Shown: positions 1 through 8,059 of the stretch, piece after piece
Layout: every line of letters begins with the position of its first letter
Numbering within the stretch: position 1 is the stretch's first letter
Source: Bradyrhizobium sp. in8p8
GTDB lineage: Bacteria > Pseudomonadota > Alphaproteobacteria > Rhizobiales > Xanthobacteraceae
DNA length: 64,000 nucleotides
Direction of reading: 5' to 3'
NCBI RefSeq assembly: GCF_000426845.1
Contig: NZ_AUGD01000004.1
Span: forward strand, 124,001 to 188,000
The notes under the pieces: model-generated
What the model saw: only the letters and a program-made list of their open reading frames with translations
What the model was told of the DNA's origin: nothing
The model's database searches: none
Made by a program: the position numbers and the translations under genes

Positions 1-1
1 C

Positions 2-1081
2 GGCCTGAACACGCCGCATCTGATCCTCGGCAAGGTCTATGCGCAGGCCTACGACACCGCGGCCTACAAGATCGCGGCCGATCAACTGCTCGCCGGTCAC
101 CAGGTGAACATCCTTTTCCATGCGCTCGGTGCCGGCGTCGTGATGGGCGATGACCGCCGCATCGACGCGTTGCTGGTCGAGACCAAGGCTGGCCGGCAGG
201 CGGTGCGGTCCGAGATCTTCATCGATTGCTCCGGCGACGGCGATCTTGCCGTGTGGGCCGGCGCGCCGTTCGAGCTCGGCGATGAGCACGGTCATCCGCT
301 CTACCCTTCGATGATGCTGCGCCTCAACGGCATCGATCCGGAGAAGGCGGGCGATGCGTGGCGCACCATTCCGCAATTGATGGACAAGGCCCTTGCGGCC
401 GGCACCCACACATTCCCGCGCAAGAGCGTGATCGTGCGGCCGCAAAAGTCCGGCATCGAGTGGCGGGTGAACTTCACGCAGGTCGCGCGCGAGGACGGCC
501 ACGCCATCAACGGCGTCGAGCCCGACGATCTCACCCGCGGCGAGATCGAGGGCCGCAAGCAGGCGCTGGCCGCGTTCGAATTCCTGCGTACCGTGCCGGG
601 CTTCGAAAGATCCTACATCGTCGACCTGCCGCCGCAGCTCGGCATCCGCGAGACCCGCCGCATCAAGGGCGGCTACCAGCTCAGCGGCGAGGACGTGCTC
701 GGCTGCGCCTCGTTCGAGGATTCTATCGGCGTCAATGGCTGGCCGATCGAGGCGCATGTTCCCGGCGACGTCGTCTTTACATTCCCGCCGATCCCGGACT
801 CGCGCGGCTACAACGAGCTGCCTTACCGGATGCTGGTGCCCGAAGGCGTCGACAATCTCCTGGTTGCGGGCCGCTGCGCGTCCATGACACATGAGGGCCA
901 ATCGGCCGCGCGGGTCTCCGGTGCCTGCTTCGCGATGGGCGAGGCCGCAGGTTCCGCCGCCGCGCTCGCGCTCGCTGGAAATCGGATTCCGCGCGACATC
1001 CCCATTGAAAAATTGCAGGAAACCTTGAAACAACAGGGCGCCTTCATCGGGCGGGACCAGGCGCTGCCTGAAGGCCTGTAG
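2..1081 (+). CDS. FAD-dependent oxidoreductase, C-terminal part (5' truncated by window edge)
   Basis: The reading frame is open from base 2, so the true start and the N-terminal FAD dinucleotide-binding motif lie outside the window; 359 residues are visible. The sequence resembles the FAD-dependent oxidoreductase group PF12831. It has the IDCSGDGDLA stretch typical of the strand before the substrate domain, and near the C-terminus RCASMTHEGQSAARV followed by a Gly/Ala-rich helix ending EAAGSAAALAL, the usual FAD-binding tail. The substrate cannot be told. The gene ends 32 bases before an ABC transporter operon on the same strand, so it may be co-transcribed and act on the imported compound (inference). 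The family call is fairly secure; the role is not. Confidence 0.8.
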   Translation, partial: GLNTPHLILGKVYAQAYDTAAYKIAADQLLAGHQVNILFHALGAGVVMGDDRRIDALLVETKAGRQAVRSEIFIDCSGDGDLAVWAGAPFELGDEHGHPLYPSMMLRLNGIDPEKAGDAWRTIPQLMDKALAAGTHTFPRKSVIVRPQKSGIEWRVNFTQVAREDGHAINGVEPDDLTRGEIEGRKQALAAFEFLRTVPGFERSYIVDLPPQLGIRETRRIKGGYQLSGEDVLGCASFEDSIGVNGWPIEAHVPGDVVFTFPPIPDSRGYNELPYRMLVPEGVDNLLVAGRCASMTHEGQSAARVSGACFAMGEAAGSAAALALAGNRIPRDIPIEKLQETLKQQGAFIGRDQALPEGL

Positions 1082-1113
1082 CGGACTGCAAGACAACCAC
1101 GAGAGGAAACGGG

Positions 1114-2118
1114 ATGATCGGGATGGTGCGGCTCGTGCTCGCGGGCCTGGTGGCGATCATGGTGATGGGTACGGCGCGGGCCGAGGACGGCCTGAAGGCC
1201 AAGATCGGCGTGCTCCGCCTGTCCTCCTCCGCGCCCGTCTTCATCGCGCAGGATAAGGGCTATTTCCGCGACGCTGGCCTCGAGGTCGAGCTGAAATTCT
1301 TCGATGCGGCGCAGCCGATCGCGGTCGCCACCACCTCGGGCGACGTCGATTTCGGCATCACCGCCTTCACCGCCGGTCTCTACAATCTTGCCGGCAAGGG
1401 CACGCTGAAGGTGATCGGCGGGATGAGCCGCGAGAAGGCCGGCTATCCCCTGATCGGCTATTTCGCAAGCAACAAGGCCTATGCCGCCGGCCTGAAGACG
1501 CCGAAGGATCTTGCAGGCAAGCGCGTGGCGGTCACACAGGTGGGATCTAGCTTTCACTATTCGCTCGGCCTGCTCGCCGACAAATACGGCTTCAAGCTCG
1601 CCGAGGTGAAGATCGTGCCGCTGCAATCGCTGTCGAACGCGGCCGCTGCGCTGAAGGGCGAGACCGTCGATGCGGCGCTGCTGCCGGTCTCCACCGCGCG
1701 AAAGCTGATGGACGAGGGCGGCGCGAAGTTCCTGGGCTGGGTCGGCGACGAGACGCCGTGGCAATTGGGGGCGGTGTTCGCCTCGCCGAAGACGCTGACC
1801 AACAGGGCGGCGGTGACGAAGCTGCTTGGAGCGCTGGCGAAAGCCGACCGTGAATATCACGATGTGATCCTCGCCGCCATGAAGGGCGGCGTCGCGCCGA
1901 TCAACGAGCAGACAAGGCCGCTGCTGGAGATCGTCGCGAAATACACCAACCTGCCGGTCGAGCAGGTGGTCGGCAACTGCGCCTACATCGATCCCGACGG
2001 CAAGCTCGACGTGACGAACGTCGACAACCAGATCAAATGGCTCCAGGAGCAGGGATTTGCGGACAAGGGGTTCAATGCCGACGCGATCATCGCCAAGGAA
2101 TACGTGAAGGCGGATTGA
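1114..2118 (+). CDS. ABC transporter substrate-binding protein, NMT1/nitrate-sulfonate-taurine type
   Basis: A 334-residue periplasmic binding protein. Residues 1-23 form a signal peptide with a hydrophobic core and a TARA cleavage site. The mature part starts with the typical pattern of this family: KIGVLRLSSSAPVFIAQDKG, then YFRDAGLEVELKFF, then a region that distinguishes gain or loss of ligand (TTSGDVDFGITAFTAG). It resembles binding proteins for sulfonates, nitrate or thiamine precursors, but family membership does not define the ligand. The ATPase (2271) and permease (3037) follow on the same strand. The gap to the ATPase holds a 120-bp repeat element. Start ATG at 1114 has AGAGGAAA upstream at good spacing. 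Confidence 0.85.
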   Translation: MIGMVRLVLAGLVAIMVMGTARAEDGLKAKIGVLRLSSSAPVFIAQDKGYFRDAGLEVELKFFDAAQPIAVATTSGDVDFGITAFTAGLYNLAGKGTLKVIGGMSREKAGYPLIGYFASNKAYAAGLKTPKDLAGKRVAVTQVGSSFHYSLGLLADKYGFKLAEVKIVPLQSLSNAAAALKGETVDAALLPVSTARKLMDEGGAKFLGWVGDETPWQLGAVFASPKTLTNRAAVTKLLGALAKADREYHDVILAAMKGGVAPINEQTRPLLEIVAKYTNLPVEQVVGNCAYIDPDGKLDVTNVDNQIKWLQEQGFADKGFNADAIIAKEYVKAD

Positions 2119-2127
2119 TGCTTCTGT

Positions 2128-2248
2128 CATTCCAGGGCTCGGGAAGCGAGAGCTCCGGTGCGCACTTGCGCACCTGAGAATCTCGAGGTTCCCCGGTACG
2201 CAAGTGCGCACCTGAGGTCTGATCCTTCGGATCATCCCGGAGCGACGG
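2128..2248. repeat. Dispersed palindromic repeat, family A, copy 1 (core 2157-2192)
   Basis: Intergenic element between the SBP and ATPase genes. The 36-base core at 2157-2192 starts GGTGCGCACTTGCGCACCTG and continues GAGAATCTCGAGGTTCC. It contains the short palindrome GGTGCGCACTTGCGCACC. A second partial copy of the left part follows at 2196-2216. Flanks begin TCATTCC and end ATCCCGGAGCGACG, so the ends are roughly inverted. Two more copies of the core occur at 5130-5165 and 52880-52915. It looks like a folded REP-type element rather than a gene. Confidence 0.75.
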
Positions 2249-2270
2249 AGAACAGGATAGACGAGGCAGC

Positions 2271-3044
2271 ATGGACCTGATTGCCAGCCACATCTCCCAT
2301 CGCTTCGGCGATCTCGCCGTGCTCGACGACGTCTCCTTCACCGTCAGCGCCGGCGAGGTGGTGGCGATCGTCGGGCCCTCGGGTTGCGGCAAGAGCACGC
2401 TGCTGTCCATCCTGGGCGGCCTCCTGCAGCCGACCTCCGGCGCGCCCGAGCTGCGCGGTGACCCGCCGGCGGACAGTTTCAATCCGCTGACCTTCGTGTT
2501 TCAGGATTTTGCGCTCCTGCCCTGGGCCAGCGTCGAGGAGAACGTCGAATTCCCGCTGCTGCACACGGCGCTCTCGCCGACGCGGCGGCGCGCGCTGGTC
2601 GACGACGCCCTGCGCCGCACCGGGCTGACCGAATTTCGCACCACTTATCCGAAGCAGCTTTCCGGCGGCATGCGCCAGCGCGTCGGCATTTCGCGCGCGC
2701 TTGCGGTGAAGCCGGCGATCCTGCTGATGGACGAGCCGCTCTCGGCGCTGGATTCGCAGACGCGCGAGCTCTTGATGGAGGATTTCGTCCGCCTGCTCGC
2801 CGATGGCAGCATGGGCGCGGTCTATGTCACCCACAATCTCGAAGAGGCGTCGCGGCTCGCCGATCGCATCGTGGTGCTGTCGCGCCGGCCGGGCCGCATC
2901 CGCGAGGTCGTCTCCGTGCCGATGACGCGGGCCGAACGGGGCGAGACTGCGGCGCGCGAGAAGCTATTGGCGATCCAGAGCCAGATCTGGTCGCTGATCC
3001 GGAACGAAGCCATCGATGCCGAGCGCGAGGTCCAGCATGCTTGA
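2271..3044 (+). CDS. ABC transporter ATP-binding protein (nitrate/sulfonate/taurine family)
   Basis: A 257-residue ATPase subunit. Walker A is VGPSGCGKSTLL around residues 40-51, the Q-loop lies in FVFQDFALLPW, the signature is QLSGGMRQRVGISRAL, Walker B is ILLMDEPLSALD, and the switch histidine is in YVTHNLEEA. The LPWASVEENV stretch is characteristic of the SsuB/TauB/NrtD group. It powers import by the permease encoded immediately downstream, whose ATG overlaps the end of this gene (ATGCTTGA). Start ATG at 2271 lies after a GACGAGGCAGC sequence. Confidence 0.9.
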   Translation: MDLIASHISHRFGDLAVLDDVSFTVSAGEVVAIVGPSGCGKSTLLSILGGLLQPTSGAPELRGDPPADSFNPLTFVFQDFALLPWASVEENVEFPLLHTALSPTRRRALVDDALRRTGLTEFRTTYPKQLSGGMRQRVGISRALAVKPAILLMDEPLSALDSQTRELLMEDFVRLLADGSMGAVYVTHNLEEASRLADRIVVLSRRPGRIREVVSVPMTRAERGETAAREKLLAIQSQIWSLIRNEAIDAEREVQHA

Positions 3045-3855
3045 TCGCGCGGAAGCTCCTTCGACTGATCAGGCGACGCGCCGAGTCCGCTTTCGCGGCG
3101 CCGGCTTCGTGCCTGCGTCGAGCCGCTTCGGCGGCTGGATCGCGCTCGCGCTCGCGGTCGCAATCTGGCAGGCGGCCGGCAGCGCCGGTCTTGCCAATCC
3201 GCTGTTCCTGCCGCCGCCGTCGGCGATCGCGCGCGCGATCTACCAGCTCGCGATCTCCGGTGCGCTCTGGCAGCATCTGTCGGCTTCGCTCCTGCGCATC
3301 GGTGTCGGCTGGCTGCTCGGGACTGCGGCCGGCGTCGCCGTCGGCTTCGCCATCGGCCTGTCGCGGCTCGCGCGCAGCGTCGGCATCACCTTCATCTCGG
3401 CGCTGTTCCCGATCCCGAAGATCGCGCTGCTGCCGCTTTTGATCCTTTGGCTGGGCATCGGCGAGGAGCCGAAGATCGCGACCATCGCGCTCGGGGTGTT
3501 CTTCTCGACCGCGATCTCGGTCTATAGCGGCGTTGATGCGGTGCCGCGCAACCTGATCCGCATGGCGCAGAGCTTCAACGTGCCGTTCGCGACCATCGTG
3601 CGCAAGGTGATCTGGCCGGGAGCGCTGCCCGCGATCCTTGCCGGCTTCCGCATCACTGCATCGGTCGCGCTGCTCCTCGTCGTCAGCGCCGAGATGATCG
3701 GCGCGCAATATGGGATCGGGGCCTTCGTCTTGCAGGCCGGCAATTTGATGCAGACGGATCAGCTGCTCGCGGGCGTGGTGATCCTGTCGGTGTTCGGGCT
3801 CGCGGTCGGCAAGGTGATCGGCTGGCTGGAGACGCGGCTGCTGCACTGGCGCTGA
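3037..3855 (+). CDS. ABC transporter permease (nitrate/sulfonate/taurine family)
   Basis: A 272-residue inner-membrane permease with about six hydrophobic segments; the first is near residues 30-50. The cytoplasmic EAA loop lies around NLIRMAQSFNVPFATIVRKV (residues 172-191), followed by WPGALPAILAGFRI, the contact with the ATPase. An upstream in-frame ATG exists at 3016, but the ATG at 3037, overlapping the ATPase stop, gives the normal N-terminus and translational coupling. It forms one importer with the genes at 1114 and 2271. The ligand is unknown; the gentisate genes downstream make an aromatic acid conceivable but nothing in the sequence shows it. Confidence 0.88.
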   Translation: MLDRAEAPSTDQATRRVRFRGAGFVPASSRFGGWIALALAVAIWQAAGSAGLANPLFLPPPSAIARAIYQLAISGALWQHLSASLLRIGVGWLLGTAAGVAVGFAIGLSRLARSVGITFISALFPIPKIALLPLLILWLGIGEEPKIATIALGVFFSTAISVYSGVDAVPRNLIRMAQSFNVPFATIVRKVIWPGALPAILAGFRITASVALLLVVSAEMIGAQYGIGAFVLQAGNLMQTDQLLAGVVILSVFGLAVGKVIGWLETRLLHWR

Positions 3856-3864
3856 AGCCTACTC

Positions 3865-3951
3865 CGTCATTGCGAGCGCGGCGAAGCAATCCAGACTCTT
3901 TCCACCGCGGCAGCCCGGATTGCTTCGTCGCAAGGGCTGCCCGCAATGACG
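3865..3951. repeat. Dispersed inverted repeat, family B, copy 1
   Basis: An 87-bp element starting CGTCATTGCGAGCGCGGCGA and running AGCAATCCAGACTC, with a matching right arm GGATTGCTTCGTCGCAAGGG and CGCAATGACG. The arms can fold into a long imperfect hairpin. It sits between the convergent permease and dioxygenase genes. A second copy is at 63517-63597. Confidence 0.75.
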
Positions 3952-3971
3952 ATCTGGCTAGCACCAGAATC

Positions 3972-5012
3972 TCACGCGTTGCCGCGGTCCTCGCGGAACA
4001 GATCCAGCTTCTGCTGCACCGGGCGGTCCGAGAAGCTGAACAGCACCGCGTCCTCGTCCGCCTCGTGCGTGACCCAGTGCCAGCTCGGCACCACGAACAG
4101 GTCGCGCGGGCCCCATTCGAAAACGGCATCGCCGATGCGGCTGCGCCCCTTGCCTTCGATCGGGCAGAACACGGTGGCATCGGTCGACCGATAGCGCGCG
4201 GTCTTGAAGCCCTTCGGCAGCAGCTGGATGAAGGTGCCGATGGTCGGCATGGCGAAATCGCCGGTCTCGGGATTGCTGAACTTCAGCTTCAGGCCGTGGC
4301 ATGCGTCCCACTCCTGGCTCGTGCGCGCCTTCTCCAGCGCCTCGCGGGTGTAGGCGTAGGGATAGCTGAAGATCGGCGAGGTCTTCGAGCTGCGCTTCAC
4401 ATCGACCGGCAACAGGTTGTGGCCGTAGCGCGCAAAGCTGTCGCCGGCGGGCTTCGTGATCTTCTGCTGATCCTCCTTCGAACCTTCCGCGAAGGAGCAG
4501 TCGAAGAACTGCACCAGGGGGATGTCGAGACCGTCGAGCCAGAACATCGGCTGATCGGTTTCGTTGGAATGATCGTGCCAGGTCATCGAGGGCGTGATGA
4601 TGAAGTCGCCGGGCTCCATCGCGGTGCGCTCGCCGTCCACCGCGGTGTGGGCGCCCTTGCCTTCGAGCACGAAGCGCAGCGCCGACTGGCTGTGGCGGTG
4701 CGCAGGCGCGACGTCGCCGGGCACCACCATCTGCACGCCGGCGTAGAGCGACGTCGTGATCTTGGATTGCCCGCGCAGGCCGGGATTCTCCAGCACCAGC
4801 ACGCGCCGCTCGGCCTCCTTGGCCGTGATCAGCTTGCCGGCTTCCGTCATGTAATCGCGGATGACGTCGAATTTCCAGAGGTGAGGCCGGCAGGCGCTCT
4901 TCGGCTCCGGCGTGATGAGATCGCTCATCACCGTCCACAGCGCGGTGAGGTTTTCGCCGTCGATCTTTCTGTAGAATGCCTCGCGTTCCGGCGTCTTGGC
5001 CACGGCTTCCAT
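3972..5012 (-). CDS. Gentisate 1,2-dioxygenase
   Basis: A 346-residue bicupin dioxygenase that opens gentisate (2,5-dihydroxybenzoate) to maleylpyruvate, using Fe(II). The length is normal for the family. The N-terminal cupin carries the iron-binding pattern PAHRHSQSALRFVLEG (about residues 102-117), then GDFIITPSMTWHDH with the third histidine and the LDGLDIPLV segment typical of gentisate dioxygenases. The ATG at 5012 has GGGAG about 9 bases upstream. It is divergent from the GST-marR pair. A promoter-like TTGACG-N16-TATACT with an operator-like 28-bp box lies 23-59 bases upstream. The box recurs before the hydroxylase gene at 9195, so the two units are probably co-regulated. Confidence 0.9.
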   Translation of the reverse strand: MEAVAKTPEREAFYRKIDGENLTALWTVMSDLITPEPKSACRPHLWKFDVIRDYMTEAGKLITAKEAERRVLVLENPGLRGQSKITTSLYAGVQMVVPGDVAPAHRHSQSALRFVLEGKGAHTAVDGERTAMEPGDFIITPSMTWHDHSNETDQPMFWLDGLDIPLVQFFDCSFAEGSKEDQQKITKPAGDSFARYGHNLLPVDVKRSSKTSPIFSYPYAYTREALEKARTSQEWDACHGLKLKFSNPETGDFAMPTIGTFIQLLPKGFKTARYRSTDATVFCPIEGKGRSRIGDAVFEWGPRDLFVVPSWHWVTHEADEDAVLFSFSDRPVQQKLDLFREDRGNA

Positions 5013-5034
5013 GGTCGCTGCTCCCGATCGTTTG

Positions 5035-5071
5035 TTGATTGACAGTATACTGACGATCTAGGTAGCGTCAA
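5035..5071 (-). promoter_or_regulatory. Predicted promoter and operator box upstream of gentisate dioxygenase
   Basis: On the minus strand a -35 TTGACG (5066-5071) and a -10 TATACT (5044-5049) are separated by 16 bases. The 28-bp box at 5035-5062 covers the -10 and matches the box at 9209-9236 at 25 of 28 positions. Its centre CAGTATACTG is a perfect 10-bp palindrome. This arrangement is what a repressor of the MarR type would use; the MarR gene at 5836 is the obvious candidate (inference). Confidence 0.7.
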
Positions 5072-5096
5072 CGTAACGAAGGGCATACAAGCCACC

Positions 5097-5191
5097 GTCA
5101 TTCCGGGGCGTGCGCTAGCATCGGACTATGGTGCGCACTTGCGCGCCTGAGAATCTAGAGGTTCCGGGTTCTCGCTGCGCGAGGCCCGGAG
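5097..5191. repeat. Dispersed palindromic repeat, family A, copy 2 (core 5130-5165)
   Basis: Begins CGTCATTCCGGGGCG and contains the core GGTGCGCACTTGCGCGCCTG followed by GAGAATCTAGAGGTTCC at 5130-5165, differing from the 2157 copy at only two positions. It lies directly upstream of the GST gene, in the divergent intergenic space. Confidence 0.75.
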
Positions 5192-5213
5192 GACAGAAAA
5201 TTGGGAGGTCTAC

Positions 5214-5846
5214 ATGAAGCTGCACGGCTATTTCCGCTCCAGCGCCGCTTACCGGGTGAGGATCGCGCTGAACCTCAAGGGCCTCGGCGCCGAGCACCTG
5301 CCGCACCATCTGCGCAAGGGCGAGCAATGCGCGCCCGCCTATCTTGCCATCAATCCGCAAGGCCTCGTGCCGGCGCTCGAAAACGACGGCGGCGCCGTGC
5401 TGACCCAATCGGTCGCGATCATCGAATGGCTCGACGAGACCCACCCCAATCCGCCGCTGCTGCCCAAGGATCCGCTGCGCCGCGCCAAGGTGAGGGCGTT
5501 CGCGCTCGCAATCGCCTGCGACACCCATCCGGTACAGAACCTGAAGGTGCTGGCGCGGCTGCGCGAGCTGGGCCTGCCCGAGGAGAAGGTCCAGGATTGG
5601 GCAGCCTGGGCCAATCGCGAGGGCCTGTCGGCATGCGAGACCCTGATCAGGGACGAGCCGGGCCCGTTTTGCTTCGGCGATGAGCCGAGCCTGGCCGATC
5701 TCTGCCTCGTGCCGCAGCTCACCAATGCGCGCCGCTTCGGCGTCGATGTCTCCGCCTATCCGCGCCTGCTCAAGGCCGAGGCCGCGGCGAAGGCGCTGCC
5801 AGCGTTTGCGGATGCCGCGCCGGAGAAGCAGCCCGATGCCGAGTAA
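5214..5846 (+). CDS. Zeta-class glutathione S-transferase, maleylpyruvate/maleylacetoacetate isomerase
   Basis: A 210-residue GST of the zeta class. The N-terminal thioredoxin-like domain shows RSSAAYRVRIALNLKG (about residues 8-23), the diagnostic SSxxxxRVRIAL motif that binds glutathione, then NPQGLVPAL and the QSVAIIEWL segment. The C-terminal helical domain has GDEPSLADLCLVPQ. Zeta GSTs isomerise maleylpyruvate or maleylacetoacetate to the fumaryl form. Next to gentisate dioxygenase, maleylpyruvate is the likely substrate (inference). ATG at 5214 has TTGGGAGGTCTAC upstream. Its end overlaps the MarR gene by 11 bases. Confidence 0.85.
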   Translation: MKLHGYFRSSAAYRVRIALNLKGLGAEHLPHHLRKGEQCAPAYLAINPQGLVPALENDGGAVLTQSVAIIEWLDETHPNPPLLPKDPLRRAKVRAFALAIACDTHPVQNLKVLARLRELGLPEEKVQDWAAWANREGLSACETLIRDEPGPFCFGDEPSLADLCLVPQLTNARRFGVDVSAYPRLLKAEAAAKALPAFADAAPEKQPDAE

Positions 5847-6348
5847 GCCGCTTCCTCCGATCACGATGGACGCGGTCTATGCCGCGCCGGGTTATCTGTT
5901 CCGGCGCATGCAGCAGATTGCGGTCTCGATCTTCATGGAGGAGTGCAAGGCATTCGATCTCACGCCGGTGCAATATGCCGCGTTGATCGCCATTCACACC
6001 CATCCCGGCATCGACGCCACGCGCCTCTCGGCGGTAGTCGCCTTCGATCGCTCCACGCTCGGCAGCGTGATCGAACGGCTCCAAGCCAAGGATTACATCG
6101 AGCGCAAGCCGGCGCCGGAAGACAAGCGCATCAAGCTGCTCCACCTGACCAGATCCGGCGCCGCGATCCTGCGCGAGATCATCCCCGCCGTCGAGCGCGC
6201 CCAGGCGCGCATGCTGGAGCCGCTGAAGCCCGCCGACCGCAAGGTGTTGATGGACCTTCTCGGGCAGCTCGTCGATCTCAACAACGAGGCGTCGCGCGTG
6301 CCGCTGCGGGCGGAGGATGCGCTGGAGCATCTGGGGAAGGCGGGCTAG
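5836..6348 (+). CDS. MarR-family transcriptional regulator
   Basis: A 170-residue winged-helix regulator. The helix-turn-helix lies in DATRLSAVVAFDRSTLGSVI and the wing in RLQAKDYIERKPAPEDKRIK, a classic MarR pattern. Many MarR proteins repress aromatic catabolism and are released by the aromatic acid or its CoA ester. The ATG at 5836 lies inside the end of the GST gene, so the two are translationally coupled; a longer frame upstream only runs through the GST gene. The twin boxes at 5035 and 9209 are its likely binding sites (inference). Confidence 0.85.
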   Translation: MPSKPLPPITMDAVYAAPGYLFRRMQQIAVSIFMEECKAFDLTPVQYAALIAIHTHPGIDATRLSAVVAFDRSTLGSVIERLQAKDYIERKPAPEDKRIKLLHLTRSGAAILREIIPAVERAQARMLEPLKPADRKVLMDLLGQLVDLNNEASRVPLRAEDALEHLGKAG

Positions 6349-6383
6349 TGGAGTTTGAGGCGATACAGTTGCGTCATCTCCGC

Positions 6384-6420
6384 CGTCGTCCGGGGCGCCG
6401 TAGCGCGAGCCCGGGACGAC
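6384..6420. repeat. Short GC-rich inverted repeat between convergent genes
   Basis: CGTCGTCCGGGGCGCC followed after a few bases by CGAGCCCGGGACGAC. The arms pair imperfectly and could form a hairpin between marR and the ligase gene, both of which end here. Related elements with CCCGGGACGAC-like arms lie at 14686, 38328 and 49166. It may also act as a bidirectional transcription barrier. Confidence 0.5.
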
Positions 6421-6445
6421 ACCAGCAGTGCTTCGGCAGTGGTTG

Positions 6446-8059
6446 CTACAACCTGAGCAGCGCCTGCCGATCGATCTTCCCCGTGCCGGTCTTCGGCAGC
6501 TCGTCGATGAAGATGACCTCGCGCGGATATTTGTAGGGCAGCAGCTTGCGCTTCACATAGTCCTGCAGCCGGCGTGTCGTTTCGCCCTGGTCAACGGCGC
6601 GGTTGTTCATCACCACCACCGCCTTCAGCGTCATGCGGCGGTCCGGCAGTTCGGCGGCGAACACAGCGCATTCGCGGATGTCGGGGTGGTCGGCGAGGCA
6701 CAGCTCGACCTCGAGCGGGTAGACCCATTGGCCGGAGATCTTGATGAGGTCGTCGGCGCGGCCGCGGAAAAAATGGAAGCCGTCGGCATCGCGGATGAAG
6801 CGGTCGCCGGTATAGATCCAGCCACCGTCGCGGATGGTCTCGGCGGACTTGTCCGGCCGGTTCCAGTACAGCGGCGTATTGGAATCGCCGCGGACCCACA
6901 GGATGCCTTCCTCATTGTCGCCGACGTCGCGTCCGTCCGTGTCGCGCAATGCGACCTCGTAGCCGGGCACGCGCAGGCCGGCGGCGCCGAGCTTCTTCTG
7001 CTCCGGACGGTTGGACAGATAGATGTGCAGCACCTCGGTCGAGCCGAGACCCTCGACGATTTCGAGGCCGGTCAGGGTCTTCCAGCCGTTGAACACCTCG
7101 GCCGACAGCACTTCGGCCGCCGAAAGGGACATGCGCAATGACGAGAAATCCGTCTTGTCCGCGCCTTCGGCCTTGGTCAGCGATGTGTAGAGCGTCGGCA
7201 GGCCGAAGAACACGGTCGGCTTGTACCGCTCGATCGCGGCGAAGATCGCGGCAGGCTTCGGCTGACCCGGCAGCAGCAGCGTCGCCGCTCCGGCCGAGAA
7301 CGGGAAGGTGACGGAATTGCCGAAGCCGTAGGCGAAGAAGATCTTCGGCACCGAGAAGCAGATGTCGTCGGGCGTCAGCTTCAGGATGTTCTGCGCGAAG
7401 GCGAGATCGCTATAGGCCATGTCGTGCTGGAGATGCACGATGCCCTTGGGCTTTCCGGTCGAGCCCGACGAGTACATCCAGAACGCCATGTCGTTGCGAT
7501 GGGTGTCCGCTTCCCTCAGCTGGGTGGAGAATTGCGCAAGCCAGTCTGCCGCCGCGAGCACCCTCGGTGCGGCGTGGTCGCCGGGCGCGCCGTTGACGGC
7601 GATCAGCGTATGCAGCCGCGTGTCCTTGCAGGCTTCCGCATTGAAGCGCGCGCAGAACTCCGCGTCCGCGACCGCGACACTCGCCCCGGAATCGGCGAGA
7701 TAGAATTGCAGCAGGTCCGGCGGCGTCAGCGTGTTGATCAGGAGCGGCACGAAGCCGGCCCGCACCGCGCCGAAGAACGCGGCCGGATAGGCCGGCGTGT
7801 CGTCGAGGAACAGGAGCACGCGGTCGCCGCGCTTCAGGCCGAGCGAGGCAAGGCCATTGCCCCAGCGGCACGCTTCCGCGCAGAGTTCGGCATAGGTTCG
7901 CGTACCCGCCGGGCCCATGAGCGCGCATCTCTCACCACGGCCCTTGCCGAGATTGTCGAACAGCACGCGGCTGGCATTGTAGGTGTCGGGGACGACAAAG
8001 CCGATCTCGCGTGCCCCCGCGCTGTCGGCTGGCACCTGGTCGCGAATCTCGTTGCTCAT
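6446..8059 (-). CDS. Benzoate-CoA ligase family enzyme (candidate salicylate-CoA ligase)
   Basis: A 537-residue acyl-adenylate-forming ligase of the benzoate/2-aminobenzoate-CoA ligase group. The AMP-binding P-loop is YSSGSTGKPKG, the adenylate motif WIYTGDRF, and the C-terminal lysine motif LPKTGTGKIDRQALL. The enzyme would activate an aromatic acid with ATP and CoA. The ATG at 8059 overlaps the stop of the hydroxylase gene (ATGA), so the two are one coupled operon; the open frame further upstream is only overlap. The nearby hydroxylase and gentisate dioxygenase make salicylate the most coherent substrate, with benzoate or 3-hydroxybenzoate as alternatives. Confidence 0.85.
   Translation of the reverse strand: MSNEIRDQVPADSAGAREIGFVVPDTYNASRVLFDNLGKGRGERCALMGPAGTRTYAELCAEACRWGNGLASLGLKRGDRVLLFLDDTPAYPAAFFGAVRAGFVPLLINTLTPPDLLQFYLADSGASVAVADAEFCARFNAEACKDTRLHTLIAVNGAPGDHAAPRVLAAADWLAQFSTQLREADTHRNDMAFWMYSSGSTGKPKGIVHLQHDMAYSDLAFAQNILKLTPDDICFSVPKIFFAYGFGNSVTFPFSAGAATLLLPGQPKPAAIFAAIERYKPTVFFGLPTLYTSLTKAEGADKTDFSSLRMSLSAAEVLSAEVFNGWKTLTGLEIVEGLGSTEVLHIYLSNRPEQKKLGAAGLRVPGYEVALRDTDGRDVGDNEEGILWVRGDSNTPLYWNRPDKSAETIRDGGWIYTGDRFIRDADGFHFFRGRADDLIKISGQWVYPLEVELCLADHPDIRECAVFAAELPDRRMTLKAVVVMNNRAVDQGETTRRLQDYVKRKLLPYKYPREVIFIDELPKTGTGKIDRQALLRL

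Noticed and set aside
823..2235. Long minus-strand open frame opposite the FAD and SBP genes
   Set aside because: It covers two well-supported plus-strand genes and its product is low-complexity Arg/Asp/His-rich, as expected for an antisense shadow in high-GC DNA.
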